Shown in pieces: positions 34,701-46,605 of a stretch of 64,000 nucleotides of DNA (positions are counted from its first letter, which is position 1; the number at the start of each line of letters is the position of its first letter). The notes under the pieces were generated by a model. The model ran no database searches, had not been told where the DNA came from, and saw only the letters and a program-made list of their open reading frames with translations. Origin of the DNA: Macquaria australasica (taxonomy: Eukaryota > Chordata > Actinopteri > Centrarchiformes > Percichthyidae). The stretch covers positions 806,001 through 870,000 of the forward strand of contig SEMN01000186.1 of the NCBI GenBank assembly GCA_005408345.1. Reading direction: 5' to 3'. The position numbers and the translations under genes were made by a program.

Positions 34701-37089
34701 CTCATCTAATCTTATACTCTTATCACAGGTGCCTCCACCACAGCAACACCTGCCCAGACTTCAGCACCACCCTGCCCCGCACCAGCCTGAAAATCAGCTG
34801 GACAACGAGCTTGCAGACGTCAAGTTCAGCGGCTGGGAGAGTGAACATGGCTACAAACACCTGCCTGGTGAGGAAAAGAGAGACTGAGTGGGAAATATTT
34901 ATTATCACTGTTTGACGCACATTTTTGTTTTGTAAGTTGTTTTAAATTGGGTGCATTTTCACTAAGTTAAAGACAGAATGCAGTCTTCTTTGAACAGTTA
35001 ATGCATGAGTTTGGTTGTTTATAACATTTTATTCTAGGCTTTTGCAATGTAATTGTTATAGCAGTAACCACAAGAAATTATTAAAATACCGATACATAGA
35101 AACAGGTAATGCTAAAGTGCAAAATCAAGTTATATAGTCTAATTCAGTGGTTCCCAAACAGAGCAGCTCTGTGAAGCTGTACTTAGGCACAGTGGTGCTT
35201 TGAGCTAAACGCTAACGCCAGCATGCTAACATGCTCACAATGAGTATGCTAGCATGTTGACGTTAAGCAGGTATAATGTTCACCACGTTCACCATCTTCG
35301 TTTACCATGTTAGGATGCTGACATTTGCTAACTAGCACTAAACGCAAAGTGCAGCTGAGGCTGATGGGAATGTCATTAGTTCTGCAGGTATTTGGTCATA
35401 AGGTTATTACAATTCATCCTGAGGGGGACATGAATGCCTGAACCAAATTTCATGGCAATCCATTTAATAGTTATTGAGATATTTCAGTGTGGACCAAAGT
35501 AGCGGACCGACCGACCAACAGACTGCTTAAAAGGAAAGATCAGAGGAAAATCTGGAAAAATAAACATATTGTGTAGCAGAATTTTTTTTTTTCTGCTTTT
35601 CCATCCTCTTGTGACCCTTCAGATGAACTCCTGATGGGGTCCCGAACCACTGGCCTAATTGATGTGTGTGATTTTTCTGTTTCTCCCTGCCTTCCACCCT
35701 CCTTCATGTCTCCGACGCTCCTCAGTGTGGAACCATCTGAAGGACAAGAAGTGTCCAGTCCAGACCACTGACTGGTCCCAGTGCTCCCGCAGCTGTGGGA
35801 TGGGCGTTTCTTCTCGCATCACCAACAAGAACCCTCGATGCAAGCTGGAGAGAGAGACGAGAATCTGTACCATGCGGCCATGCCACGGCCTGACTGTCCC
35901 AGCTAAGGTAAAGGAGACTGAACTTGACTTGAACTCAAGGAGAGGGACACAGGCGGAGAGCATAGGTCGAATATCCACATTACTGCCAAGATAACTTATC
36001 TCTTGCACACTGAAACCTAAACGCCTGGTGATAACACTTATCAGTAAGGAATTGAGCAGGGGTTGAACATGTCAAATCTGTGCTGCAAAGAATGAAAAAT
36101 TAGATGTTTTGGCCCTGAGTAAATATGCTCTTAGTGCTAAAGCCATCTTTATCCCGAGCTTAAGAACAGAGATCATTTTAGCAGCACTTTCGGGAAGCTC
36201 TATGTACATCCAGTGGGAACTGGGCAGTGCTGATTTACTCAGCGGTGTTTTGGTGGCAGGCAGGCCCCTTTTTAAATATAGTCCCCCACCCCCGGCATTC
36301 CTGCCAAGCAACTGTCCACAGCTAGGCCCCGTCTGTGTACCCAGAGTCCAGGGAAGTGGTGTGTCTATATTAATCCTCCACGTTGGACACACACTGAGAG
36401 CTCTTTTCTCTGCTCTACTGAGTTAAAAGCTCTGGTGCCAAGAACGATCACAGGTGTCGGTGTGTTTAACAGAAAAGGACACTCAAATGTTAAATTAAAT
36501 GTTTAATCTTAAAATGAATCACTTGAATCCAAAACTAATCCCTCTCTCTCTCGATCTCAGTTTTGGCATAACAAGATGAAGCGTGGCCCTCTTAATGTGA
36601 AGCTAATGAGTTTGAGTGCAAAGCCTATTAAATCTGCTGTTATGTAAAAGGCCACGGCAGATAAGTCAAAGCTTATTCGATTTTTTTTCCTCCACTTGTT
36701 TTGGTGAATTTTGCAACTGAAGTCAATTAGGAGCAACACTCCTCATTTTCACTCATCTATTTACTTTGATCATCCAACCACAGAAAGGGAAGAAGTGCTC
36801 CCCAGCCCAGAAAGCCCCAGAGCCCACCCGCCTGTCCTACGGAGAATGTGTGAGTGTCCGCCTCTACCGGCCCAACTACTGCGGCGTGTGCACGGACGGA
36901 CGGTGCTGCTCGCCACGCCGCACGCGCACTGTACCTGTGACCTTTGTCTGCCCGGACGGCGAGCGTTTCCAGAGGGCGGCCATGTTCATCCAGTCATGTA
37001 AATGCAGCAATGACTGCGGCCACCTCAATGAAGTGGCCCTCCCTCCACAGCACTGGATGTACGGAGATACACACAAGTTCATAGACTAG
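31737..37089 (+). CDS. ccn1: CCN1/CYR61-type matricellular protein
   Basis: Six coding exons: 31737-31787, 32751-32964, 33790-34037, 34729-34867, 35726-35907, 36784-37089; 379 codons, all GT-AG and in phase. Domain order is that of the CCN family: signal peptide (1-20); IGFBP-like domain (21-88) with GCGCCKVC; VWC domain (88-171) with RTCEYNGRIYQNGESF; hinge (172-217); TSP1 (218-278) with WSQCSRSCG; cystine-knot CT domain (279-379) ending GDTHKFID. Length and sequence are closest to CCN1 (381 residues in human). CCN1 is a secreted, heparin- and integrin-binding immediate-early protein of adhesion, angiogenesis and repair. The hinge is short and sits on its own exon. It could be the fish-specific paralogue (ccn1l1) rather than ccn1 itself. 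Start ATG at 31737 follows the TATA promoter with no upstream ATG. Confidence 0.93.
34038..34728 (+). other. extra intron between VWC and hinge of ccn1-type gene
   Basis: Phase-0 intron with a weak donor (CAG/GTTTGG) and a good acceptor (CTTATCACAG). The retained reading reaches a stop within 15 codons, so splicing is required. From memory, vertebrate CCN1 keeps VWC and hinge on one exon. Confidence 0.7.
35185..35525 (+). repeat. interspersed repeat, family B (copy 2)
   Basis: Lies in the intron before the TSP1 exon of the ccn1-type gene. It begins with repeated GCTAACATGCT/GCTAGCATGTT words, then GCAGCTGAGGCTGATGGGAA, TCTGCAGGTATTTGGTCATA, ATTGAGATATTTCAGTGTGG and ends in CCGACCGACCAACAGAC. 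Same family as 24676-25060. Confidence 0.75.
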
Positions 37090-38335
37090 TACTGAGGAGG
37101 ATTTTTATTTTTATTTTAATGTGATGAGGTCAACTTTCTTGATGAAAGAAGACGCTTCAAGAAGACTAGGGGCCATTTTTCTCATCTGGCTCCAAGTGAG
37201 GGAAGACCACAGGCACCCACCTGACTGCCAAACTGCAGGCAGGAAGGGCCGCCTCGGTTTTATACACAAACATAAAGGCAACCCTTATTGTAATATTACT
37301 GTGTGACCGGAGTGCCTGCTCCTGTTCAAACAGACGTGGGACCTAAATTAGAGCCCTGAAGCATCCCTGGACTTCCGCCACTCTGGACTGATTGCTGGTT
37401 CAGGTTTGGAGGATTTGTTTTTTTTTTTGTTTGTTTTTGAGACCCTCAGATCAGCCTGAGAGACGAAAGAGCAACAAAGCACTTTGTTTAGCACTGAAAC
37501 TTAGGAACTATAACTATGACGGCAGTGCACAAGAATCACCTGCAACAATAGCTGCATGTACTGTGATGGTGGATGACTCCATATCCCACAATGCACTGTG
37601 ACCACTCAGTGACAAGCAAAAGAGAACTTTTGCAGCTTTATGTAAGAAAACATGAGTATAAAGCAAAATGTGGACAAGACTTTTTTTTAATTCAAAATAT
37701 ATAAAATCAGCACAGCATGTGATGAGCATAAGCACAGACTCCACTGATTGTGGGTTTTTATTATTTTTTTGGCATGTTGACAAGTCATCTAAAAGTTGAT
37801 TTACACACAGCGATTAATGACACCGTTTCCATGAAAGTCACAGGCTGTTAAATGATAAGGGACGCTATCTGGATGTGCGTTCAGCGAGGACTGGACCTTA
37901 GGGAAATGTCTTGCACAAATCTATATTTGAGAACTTATTTTGGATCACACCGTATTCTGTAAATATTTTTCTTTATTTGGATCCAAGTTTGTATTATTGT
38001 CACATTTATATACTTGTGTGGATTAAGACACTACAGTGTAGCTGCCACAAGTGTTTGTTGATCCTTCCATGTGATAAAACTGGCTGCTGAGCTCAAGTTT
38101 CATGCGAGGTTTTATTTTAACTCAACTTGTCCAGTTTCAAACTTGTCAGCCAGTTTCAAAGTAGGCAAGTGTTTGGGGAAACAGTGGCTATGTCTTCAAA
38201 TTATGATGATGGCACCCTCTGCTTGTGAGGATAATTAACTACAGTCAAAAGCGACAGCACAAAGTTTGTATTTTGATACTGTAACATCCAACATACTTAA
38301 ACGATTAAAAACGTGGAAAATTAAATCCAATACCA
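37090..38335 (+). other. 3' UTR of the ccn1-type gene
   Basis: About 1.2 kb of AT-rich sequence from the stop codon to a set of ATTAAA signals. It includes long T runs and TATTTAT-like words that could act as AU-rich instability elements, which would fit an immediate-early mRNA. The extent is inferred from the signals. Confidence 0.55.
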
Positions 38336-38360
38336 TTAAATGAGATATAAAAACTTTATT
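38304..38360. terminator. facing poly(A) signals of ccn1-type gene and ddx39a
   Basis: Plus strand: ATTAAA at 38304-38309, 38320-38325 and 38335-38340. Minus strand: AATAAA (TTTATT on plus) at 38355-38360, the first consensus signal after the ddx39a stop. The two convergent transcripts therefore end within tens of bases of each other or overlap. Confidence 0.6.
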
Positions 38361-38587
38361 TCTTCAGCCAAAACAATATCCATGGTTTTAACAAGGGAAA
38401 CACTAAAACAAGCACCCCACAGAGATCTGGTAAAATAAAATAAAAAAAAAGTTACCATTATGAACTTGCCAACATTTATGGTGAGAGGGGGACTGGACTC
38501 AATAAATGTTGAGGGTTTTTTTTCCTCCACCAAAGTACAGCAACACTAAGGGTCACACACAATCTTCACTGGAAAGACACTTCAGAC

Positions 38588-41500
38588 TCATCTGGCCTGT
38601 TCAACTGCAAAGAGAAATAGGAAAGGTTTTAAGATGTGATATTATAGGAGGGGCACAAAAAAAGTGATGTACATAAATAAAAAAAAACATGGTTACTGAA
38701 AGTGGGCATCATCTGGTCAACAACAAAACTTACTGTAGGAGGAGATATCAATCTCCTCTGGGAGCTCTGCTACGTTGACCTCGAAGCGGTCTTGGACGTC
38801 ATTCAGGATCTTAGCGTCGGTCTCGTCTGACACAAAGGTGACAGCCAGACCTTTAGTCCCAAACCTGCCAGCACGGGCCACCTGAGGTACAGAGAAAAAA
38901 AGTTAGGGAAACAAGAATGCCACCAACTTTCTATAATCAAGAAAGAGAGCCTGTAATCATGGACAAAAGGTAAAAGTTTTGAATTATTTCTGATTTTACT
39001 ATTAATTTCTTTTAACATTTTTAATTACAATTCACTGATTATAAAACATTAAACATAACCTCCACAGCAGGTTCCTGTGCCTTTTTACAGACAGTGTTTT
39101 GGTGAAGTTGGTAAAAGCTACAGCGCCCTTGTATGTGATCTGTTTGTTTTGCAAATAAAAATATACAGCTCTCTGATATAAATAACATAAAATGATATTA
39201 TAACTGGACTGACTCTGTGAAGGTATGTGTCCGAATCCTCTGGCATGTCGTAGTTAAAGACGATGTTGACTCGCTCAATGTCCATGCCTCGGCCAAACAG
39301 GTTGGTTGCAACCAGAATCCGCCGCTGGAAGTCTTTAAACTGCTGGTACCGGGATAACCTGGGGGGATGGAAGAGCAACAGGAAAAGGGATAAGTAAGAT
39401 AATATTGCCAAGCGAGGGAGACTAAGCACATAAACCTCTCTGCCAACCTCTCAAACAATCTCATTTTCCACACAAATCTGTAAATTCCTCACTTTTTAAT
39501 TAAACTTCATACTTACATTGTAATGTTAAAATTTAAAGTAGTGACTAGCCTAAAAACAAATTACAGTACAGTGATGATCTGTTTTCTACATTTTTTCATG
39601 ATCAAGATATTGAACTTAGGAAAGCTACTGTCGAATCAAAGTGGGAACAAAAAGACAAGAATCAAAAGGGAAATAAACCAGCAGAACCCACCGCTCCTCC
39701 TGCGCCATGCCCCTGTGGATGGCAATGGCAGGGAAATTCTGCTCCACCAGCAGCTGGGACAGAGCCACACAGCGATTCACTGACTTAACAAAGATCACCA
39801 CCTAACGGGAACCAAAAGAAAAGGCTTGCATATGTTTCCTGGGAATGGCAAAGACATCAATGAGATATGGACTGGCTGAAATCAACATAAATATTTCCCT
39901 CTAGAGGACAAGTGACAAAGCTTTTAAAATGACAGAACAAGCCTGTATAAATGTATATTCCTTAATATTAAGCCCTAAGATTTAAAATACTATAATAAAT
40001 TACATTCAGTATCTCATAAATGAGTACCAGTTATACCTGATTGAACTCAAGGACATCGAGCAGGTCAAAGAGCTTTCGGTTCTTCTCGCTGTCCTTCAAC
40101 TTGCAGTAATATTGCTGTAAACCATGGAGTGTCAGCTTGGTCTCGTCATCCACAAACACTTCCATGGGCTACACAGCAAGAGAGAGGAGCCAAACGTTAG
40201 TCTCTCACACACACCTCTGCAGACCACATCAGAAAATGAATAAGAAAACTTGTTGCGTACACATGAACAACGTGGTAAGGACCAGAAAGTGAGTAAAATA
40301 ACTGATAACATTACGAGAAAACATCTTGGTCAGACAGGTCATCAAATCTGAAGTTCCCCGTGGTTCATGTTTTTCTGAGCTCTACATGTGACAGGTCTAC
40401 GACTCCATACAATTTTCTGAACCACGTTTTGACAAATGAACTCTGCACAGTGGCTCACTAAACCTGTTCTCCTGGACTGCAGCAGGGCCAGGAGGACTGA
40501 CTGTCCTGACCACGCCAAACCTGCCCAGGAGGATCACTTTGCCCCTCTGATATGGCCACTTATGACACTGACAGCCACAAGTGGGCAAAGCTAAGAGGGG
40601 CTTCGCAACAAACACTGAACTACCCAAACTATCTCACTGGATGATTATACTTAACAAGAATAACAGAGCATCTAAATAAAAGTTTTTTAAATTATGGATA
40701 AAATCATAGATATAATCTATTAATCAATTAAAAGATATTAAGCGTTGCTATGTGCTAAAACAGCCAGTGAATACGTTTCAACAGCCATGTTTTTAACCTT
40801 TATGAGTTTGTCCAAAAATGTCCAGACTCTCGAAGCCTTTATCATCACATCTAAATTGTTACTATAAATGCCAGGAGACAACAAACAAATATGACGACGG
40901 GATCATTTCATATCAAATATTAAACATTTTTTGGTTTATATGAGTGATTGTGCAAAACAGCTATAACAATTTCTCCCAATGAAAACAGATCTATTTGGCC
41001 ATATCACAGGGAGGTATCAATTTTCATTAACAAAGATTGCTTATATTTATAGGATTAAATTCATATTGTAAAAGACAATATCAGCTTGCAGCTCCTTTCA
41101 TCTCATGCAAAAAAAACTAAACTGGAAAAGCTGTTGTTTACATATAGCTGAATGAAGCACAGAAGGTTCAATTTGAAACACAGCAGTGAATCCTGATGAA
41201 AACTCACATCCTGCATGAACTTGCGGCAGACAGGGCGGATCTCCTTGCTTAGCGTTGCACTGAACATCATAACTTGTTTCTCATGGGGTGTCAGCCTGAA
41301 GATTTCCTGGACGTCACGCCTCATGTCTGACGGAAAAAAACAACAGTGCTCCCAAAATTACATTCATTGCATTTTGATTCCAATAACCTTTTTAACCTTG
41401 CTCATTATCTCTAAAAATCAGGTAGTAATTTCTTAAGAAGATTATTTTTAAATAAACAAAATTGCAGATTACTTTATTCACTATTAGAGCACAATGACAT

Positions 41501-43424
41501 TATATCATCCACAACCCATTTTCACGTTAAATGCGCAGACGGCTCTTTAACTTGGTTTGAGCATTTTGGCTTATTAGGGAGAATGCTATGAAGACTGTGA
41601 AGAGTGAGAGAAGATGACATAACAGTATCATAAGTGAGATATAAATTCACAGAGCAATACCTGAGTCAACTGGAAGCCTCCCCTGTCTTACACACTGACC
41701 ATAGTCCTTCACCAAGGCTACTCGTTTCTTAACAGTCCACTAAAAAACTTCTGTTCCTCTTACTCACCCAGCTGCTCCAGCATCTTATCGCACTCGTCAA
41801 GCACAAAGTGTTTGATGTTCTTCAAGTTGAGGGTCTTGTTGTGGATGAGGGCCAGGGTACGTCCTGGAGTTCCCACGACAATGTGGGGGCAGTTCTTCTT
41901 CAGGACTTCCTCGTCCTTCTTGATGGCCAGGCCGCCGAAGAACACTGACACCTTGACTGTGGGCATGTACTTGGAGAAGCGCTCATACTCTTTGCTGATC
42001 TGGAAGGCCAACTCACGTGTGTGGCACATTACAAGGACAGACACCTGGAATACAGGGAAAGAGGACATTAGTCTTATTAACTGCTTAGTCCTGTGTAGTG
42101 CATTATGTGCTTTTGTAATGCCAGTTAACATGTTTTACAGCTCCTTGATTTCATTGATTTTCTACAGGACGTTTAACTAATATTTCAGAAATATTTCAGT
42201 GCCATTAAATGTTAATGTTGTTTCAGTAATAATCATAATATCATACAGTTCCTGCATAATGCCCGATGATCATTTAAATAATAATTAAGAACTTTGAAGG
42301 ACCAAATTAAATAACACTTTATTAAAATGGAGATCTCAGGGGCACCCTGTTGGCCTAGGGATTAGGGCGCCAACCATGAACCACAACGTCCCTGGTTTGC
42401 ATTCAACCTTTGTCGAATGTCATGCCTATCTCTCTCTCCCCACATTTCTTGTCATCTCTCTACTGTTGGACATAAAATGTGAAAACAATTTCAAAAAAGA
42501 AAAGAAAAAAGGAGACCTTCACTGAACCGAACTTCACTCTTTGATGCTGAAACTGAGAGCTGTATTGTTTGTGATCATAGTTCATGGCCCACGAGTTGAG
42601 ATTTGAGTGGCAATACTTCTGCAAATCATACTAAATGGTCATATATCAAATTCCATAGCACCAAGCCTACTTATAGGCACTACGCTTCTGTAATTGTAGA
42701 CAGACCTGTCAGACGTGTGTCTTCCACACAATGAAGCAGACACAGAATGAATGAAGCTGCAGCTGTTGAACAGGGTAAACAGGCTGTTGCTTTCCAGCAC
42801 ACTCATAGGCTACCTACCCTTCTAGTCAAGATAATCCAGAGGAGGTCAGTGTAAACACCACCTAGTCAGTGTACAAACCAATAGGAGAGGCATAATGGCT
42901 CTTTAGCATGAAAGACAAGCAAAACCAAATTATGACCAACTCACCTGACCATCCACTGGCTCTATCTGCTGCAGTGTGGCCAGTACAAACACTGCCGTCT
43001 TTCCCATACCAGACTTGGCCTGACAGAGGATGTCCATGCCCAGGATTGCTTGGGGAATGCACTCATGTTGCACTGAAAATAACAAATTGCAATCATAAGT
43101 GAGTGAAAACTTCAAGGAGGCCTGTTGATTCATTAATTAAATCAGGATATGATAACAACATAAGAAATAGTAGGCGTTTGTGTGGAGGCGTAGGACAACC
43201 CAAAAATGCTATTCACCTTCTGAGGGATGCTCAAAACCACAGTCAACAATGGCACGGAGCAGCTCTGGTTTGAGGAGAAAGTCTCTGAAGCCCGAGCTGT
43301 GGATGGATACATAGGACCCCTTCACCTCCTTCTTGTTTGCTGGGGTCCCACTCTCGGGGGCTCCCTGGGGTTCCTCGTCTTCCTCATAGTCCAGAAGTTC
43401 ACTATCAACGTCGTTCTCAGCCAT
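38588..43424 (-). CDS. ddx39a: DDX39A, DECD-box RNA helicase of mRNA export
   Basis: Nine coding exons on the minus strand: 43424-43217, 43072-42945, 42044-41768, 41326-41208, 40168-40037, 39801-39692, 39358-39214, 38881-38734, 38604-38588; 427 codons, the family length. Start MAENDVDSELLDYEEDEEPQ. Helicase motifs: AKSGMGKT (88-95), CHTREL (119-124), TPGR (171-174), DECD (195-198), SAT (227-229), then RGMD and HRVARAGR. It ends ISSYIEQAR. DDX39/UAP56 is the nuclear ATPase of the TREX complex, acting in spliceosome assembly and mRNA export. EEEPQ-type N-terminus, RLTPHEKQ, MEVF, NIVFNYD and VNVAELPEEIDIS fit DDX39A better than DDX39B. All introns are GT-AG; the donor after exon 7 (GTCAGT at 39213) is weak. 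The ATG directly follows its acceptor, so exon 1 is non-coding. Confidence 0.96.
42338..42510 (+). repeat. tRNA-derived SINE in ddx39a intron
   Basis: Has a pol III A box (TGGCCTAGGGAT, 42351-42362) and B box (GGTTTGCATTC, 42394-42404) spaced as in a tRNA. A non-tRNA body follows with AATGTCATGCC and CTCTCTCCCC, ending A-rich near 42510. It is inserted antisense to ddx39a between coding exons 2 and 3. Confidence 0.8.
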
Positions 43425-44304
43425 CTGTATGTAAATAAGTTTCTTAAGCAATAGACTGTGTCCAAGTCCCCTTTAATGTACAAGTTCATATTCGAGATAA
43501 AGGCCGGGTGGTCGTACAAGTCAAGTAATTGTTTGATAAATAAATGTAATCAGAAATATTCTAATATCTAGTAATGCCATGTTGTCGTTATTACTTATAT
43601 CCGTACCACTCTCATACTATAAATAAGTTAATATAGGAACTGACTGTGTGTGTTGTGAATTTACTAAGAAAACGTCGATACAAGCTTGATGTTACGATGA
43701 TCCGAAACCTCATCAGCGATCTCGAAAATGAGCTAAATCAGCAGCAAGGTTCAACGATCATTTGGCTGAAGTTAGCAGGCCGCAGCCGCGGGTCACGTCC
43801 AGACGAAGCTGACATTAACCTATGTGTACAGTCTTGGACGACCAGCATGATACGTGGGGCCCGTTTAGCTACTAAGACTTCGCTGACTCAAAGAGACTCC
43901 ACACGCACAAACAATGGACTCCTCCTCATCCTCCTCCTCCTCCTCCTCATTCATTGAGACCGGCTAGTTGCCAAGCTAGCAGCTAGCAGCCGAACGGGAC
44001 TCGCTTTTAACAAACAGTATAGCTACGTTACTAACTTCTCTAACATCGCGCCGTTGGGTATGTGGTATTGAGAGACAAAAGCACTCACTATAACTAGATG
44101 GTTAAAAGGTAACTGGCTAGGTCGAAACGAAGCTAACGTTAATGCGGCTAGCACGCTAGCTACAGAAGCAAATCTCACAGCCACAACTTCAGCAACTGCG
44201 ACAAAGTATTCAAAAAAAAAAAAACATTCTCCGTTAATAACAATGTAATATATCTACATGCTGGCAAGTTTGGCGTGAAAAGTACGATGGCACTGCGACG
44301 TTAC

Positions 44305-44400
44305 CTTGCTGTGGTATTTTATGTCCCGCCGATGTCAATGTGCGTAGTACGAGCAAGCTAGCAAATATGGTGTGTTCAGGTACACCTCGGAAAAGCTGAC
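44305..44400 (-). other. ddx39a: 5' non-coding exon of ddx39a
   Basis: The minus strand reads CCACAGCAAG then GTAACGTCG, a good donor at 44304, and the first coding exon begins with an acceptor right at its ATG. The 5' limit is not defined; 44400 is an estimate. Region 44000-44900 is the only candidate promoter; an inverted CCAAT (ATTGG) at about 44826 could serve an upstream start. Confidence 0.55.
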
Positions 44401-44595
44401 TCTTTCGTTGCGGTGTGAACCAACGGCTGTAATTAGAACACGTTACGATAACAACGAAATTAATCCCGAAACAAAGTTATTAGGATTCTGTTTTTTTATT
44501 TTTTATTTATTTCATACATCATGGCATGCGGGGCAGTGCTTTGAGCTGTAACTGTGTCACCAACAAATACAAAGTATACATGATTAAATACATAC

Positions 44596-44722
44596 TTTTA
44601 ACACCAATTGATGACAGGGCTTTCTGGTTCTCCGCCACGCAAATTGACTCATGGGCAACGTCGGAGTCAAATATCTCCACGTTCCCACTATCTGACGGTG
44701 AAAAGTAGTCCGGTCCGCAATT
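44596..44722 (-). other. unassigned possible exon upstream of ddx39a
   Basis: On the minus strand, an acceptor TGCTTTGCAG precedes a frame beginning NCGPDYFSPSDSGNVEIFDS and continuing DVAHESICVAENQKALSSIG, ending AAA before GTATGT, a donor-like end at 44595. No matching exon was found on either side. It may instead be part of an upstream non-coding exon or an alternative first exon of ddx39a. Confidence 0.25.
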
Positions 44723-44899
44723 CTGCAAAGCATAACGACGTTATTTGCGATAACACCTGAAGGCATCAGCTGCCCGACAGCAGCGCCAGTACAGAAACAA
44801 CGCCGGCCACTCGTCCAAGACTGTGATTGGTCAGAGTCATAGAGGTCAGGGAAAAGGGCCAGAGCTGTAATATTCAATGAAATATTATTATGCCTTATT

Positions 44900-46000
44900 G
44901 TTTCTGCAGAAATTTTCTTCGTAAAACGTTTATAGTGACCGAATTGTTCCTGCTGTTTTATAGTACAGACAACATTCTCGTGGGAGGTAATTTATTTGAT
45001 CCTTTTGTCTTATGACAGGCTCTATTATTATATGGAAGAATCATATATTATTGTGCCATGACCATGTAAGATATGGAATTGTCAATCTTTATGATATTCC
45101 CCATACAGCCCTGAGCATTTGCAGGGGAGCTGCAGTATCCAATTTGTCCACTTGATGGCAATAAAGTAAAGACATTTGGCCAGATGACAGATGGCATTAA
45201 ATGTAATTCAAAGTGTGCTCATGTTTTGTTATATGGGGCCTCAGTACAAAGGCTGAGAACATCCCTCGGGGCCTGCGTATGGTAACAAGCATTGGTGTCG
45301 GGATCTAATCAGAACTGGATTAAAAGATGCTCTTTTACTAAATGACTATCTTTGTTTCTCCTACCGTGGAAGGTCACGGGATCAAATCGCCATTTACAAT
45401 TCAAATTCAGCCCAATTCTAAAAAAGCGGAGATGAGTATGACTTTCCAAACTGCTGGGATAACAATGCTGTTTGTGTGAAATACAAGACAACACGGGTAC
45501 ACAGGCTCTACAGCTATATAACAATTCCTGACCTGTATTTGGAGAAAAGGATACTAAATGAAAAAAGAAATTTGAAACCCATGTCCACTCTGAGATTTAA
45601 ACCTGGGAACGCTGATGCGATATACTACACATTGGCCACAAAGTACAAACAGTATTAAGTCTGATAGAGTCTGACATTCAAGCATTCATCATTGTGTCCA
45701 ACACATTTTCTTTCACACAGTTTTTGAGTTGCCAGCCATTACATAGATATGTTACAAACAGTCCTTCAGTTTGAGCTTTAGGAACAGTCAGAGACGATTT
45801 CACTTATCACAGAAGACAGTTCCCATTACCTACTATATATAGGGCCAAGCAGATGAACCTAAAAAGGTTTGACATTGCACTTTTACAGAGTGTACAAAAT
45901 CCCTGTTTCACTACCAGACAGATGTTTTTTTTAAAAGTACGAATAACTCACTTCCCAAAATGACATACAAATGATTATTATTGAATATATTTTCATCATA
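44900..46000. other. intergenic DNA
   Basis: No coding gene or RNA recognised. Contains a CTCF-like word at 45148-45161 (CCACTTGATGGCAA, 12 of 14) between the ddx39a and evi5l promoters. Confidence 0.45.
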
Positions 46001-46041
46001 TCGTGTATGTTTGCTTAAGTGATAACATTTCTCTCTATCAA

Positions 46042-46345
46042 TCAATCAATACTTTTTGCCCACTCTTTCTGCTCTGCGGCCACCATGTTCCTCTTCTTAT
46101 ACAGCCTCCTGTTGCTGTATCTCAGCTTGAGAGCAGTTCTTGCTTTTTCCACAGCATAGGCTGTCGGCAGCATCTCATCTCCTGCAGTCCAATCATCCTG
46201 CACCTCATACACTATTGCAATGGATGTGGAAGTGATCTGGTATTGGAAGCACTGGTACTGAATGTTGAACAAGCAGGTTTTTCTGTGATGGCTGTTTTAT
46301 TTAGGAAGTGGTCCACCTGGGTTATCCAAGGCCTAGAAGTGATGA
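46042..46345 (-). pseudogene. unidentified coding-like remnant
   Basis: Minus strand. A frame from about 46345 reads ITSRPWITQVDHFLNKTAIT and on to a stop near 46216. A second, shifted frame then reads VQDDWTAGDEMLPTAYAVEK and ARTALKLRYSNRRLYKKRN and ends EQKEWAKSID-stop at 46042. Codon choice looks coding, with few rare runs and a charged, helical C-terminus. The pieces could be two exons with a short intron, or a decayed copy of one gene. I do not recognise the protein. Confidence 0.35.
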
Positions 46346-46605
46346 CTGTGGCTGTGGTTTAACATGCTTTAACGACCTCATCTTGAAAATTATTACAGTA
46401 CATGCATGACAGCCTTTTTCTCTACGTTCATGTCACATCTGATCTTGCTTAATATGAGTGAAGTTCTATGGTTTACACATTTAGTTAAGGAGCTGAAGGA
46501 TAACAGTGGTACATCTTTTGAGCACAAGGCTACTCTAAATTCAGCATTGTAAGCTTTGTGGGCTGTAAACCATGAGGGTATATAAATCTATAATGCAGAG
46601 ACAGT

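Noticed and set aside
40770..40850. Possible C/D-box snoRNA in a ddx39a intron, as in the mammalian DDX39B gene
   Set aside because: A C-box-like GTGATGA exists on the minus strand near 40842, but no matching D box (CTGA) or terminal stem was found at a suitable distance.
43646..43957. 103-codon plus-strand frame ending in poly-Leu
   Set aside because: It lies in ddx39a intron 1 on the other strand and the Leu run comes from a CTC repeat.
46003..46362. 119-codon plus-strand frame
   Set aside because: Its composition is the shadow of the more protein-like minus-strand frames.
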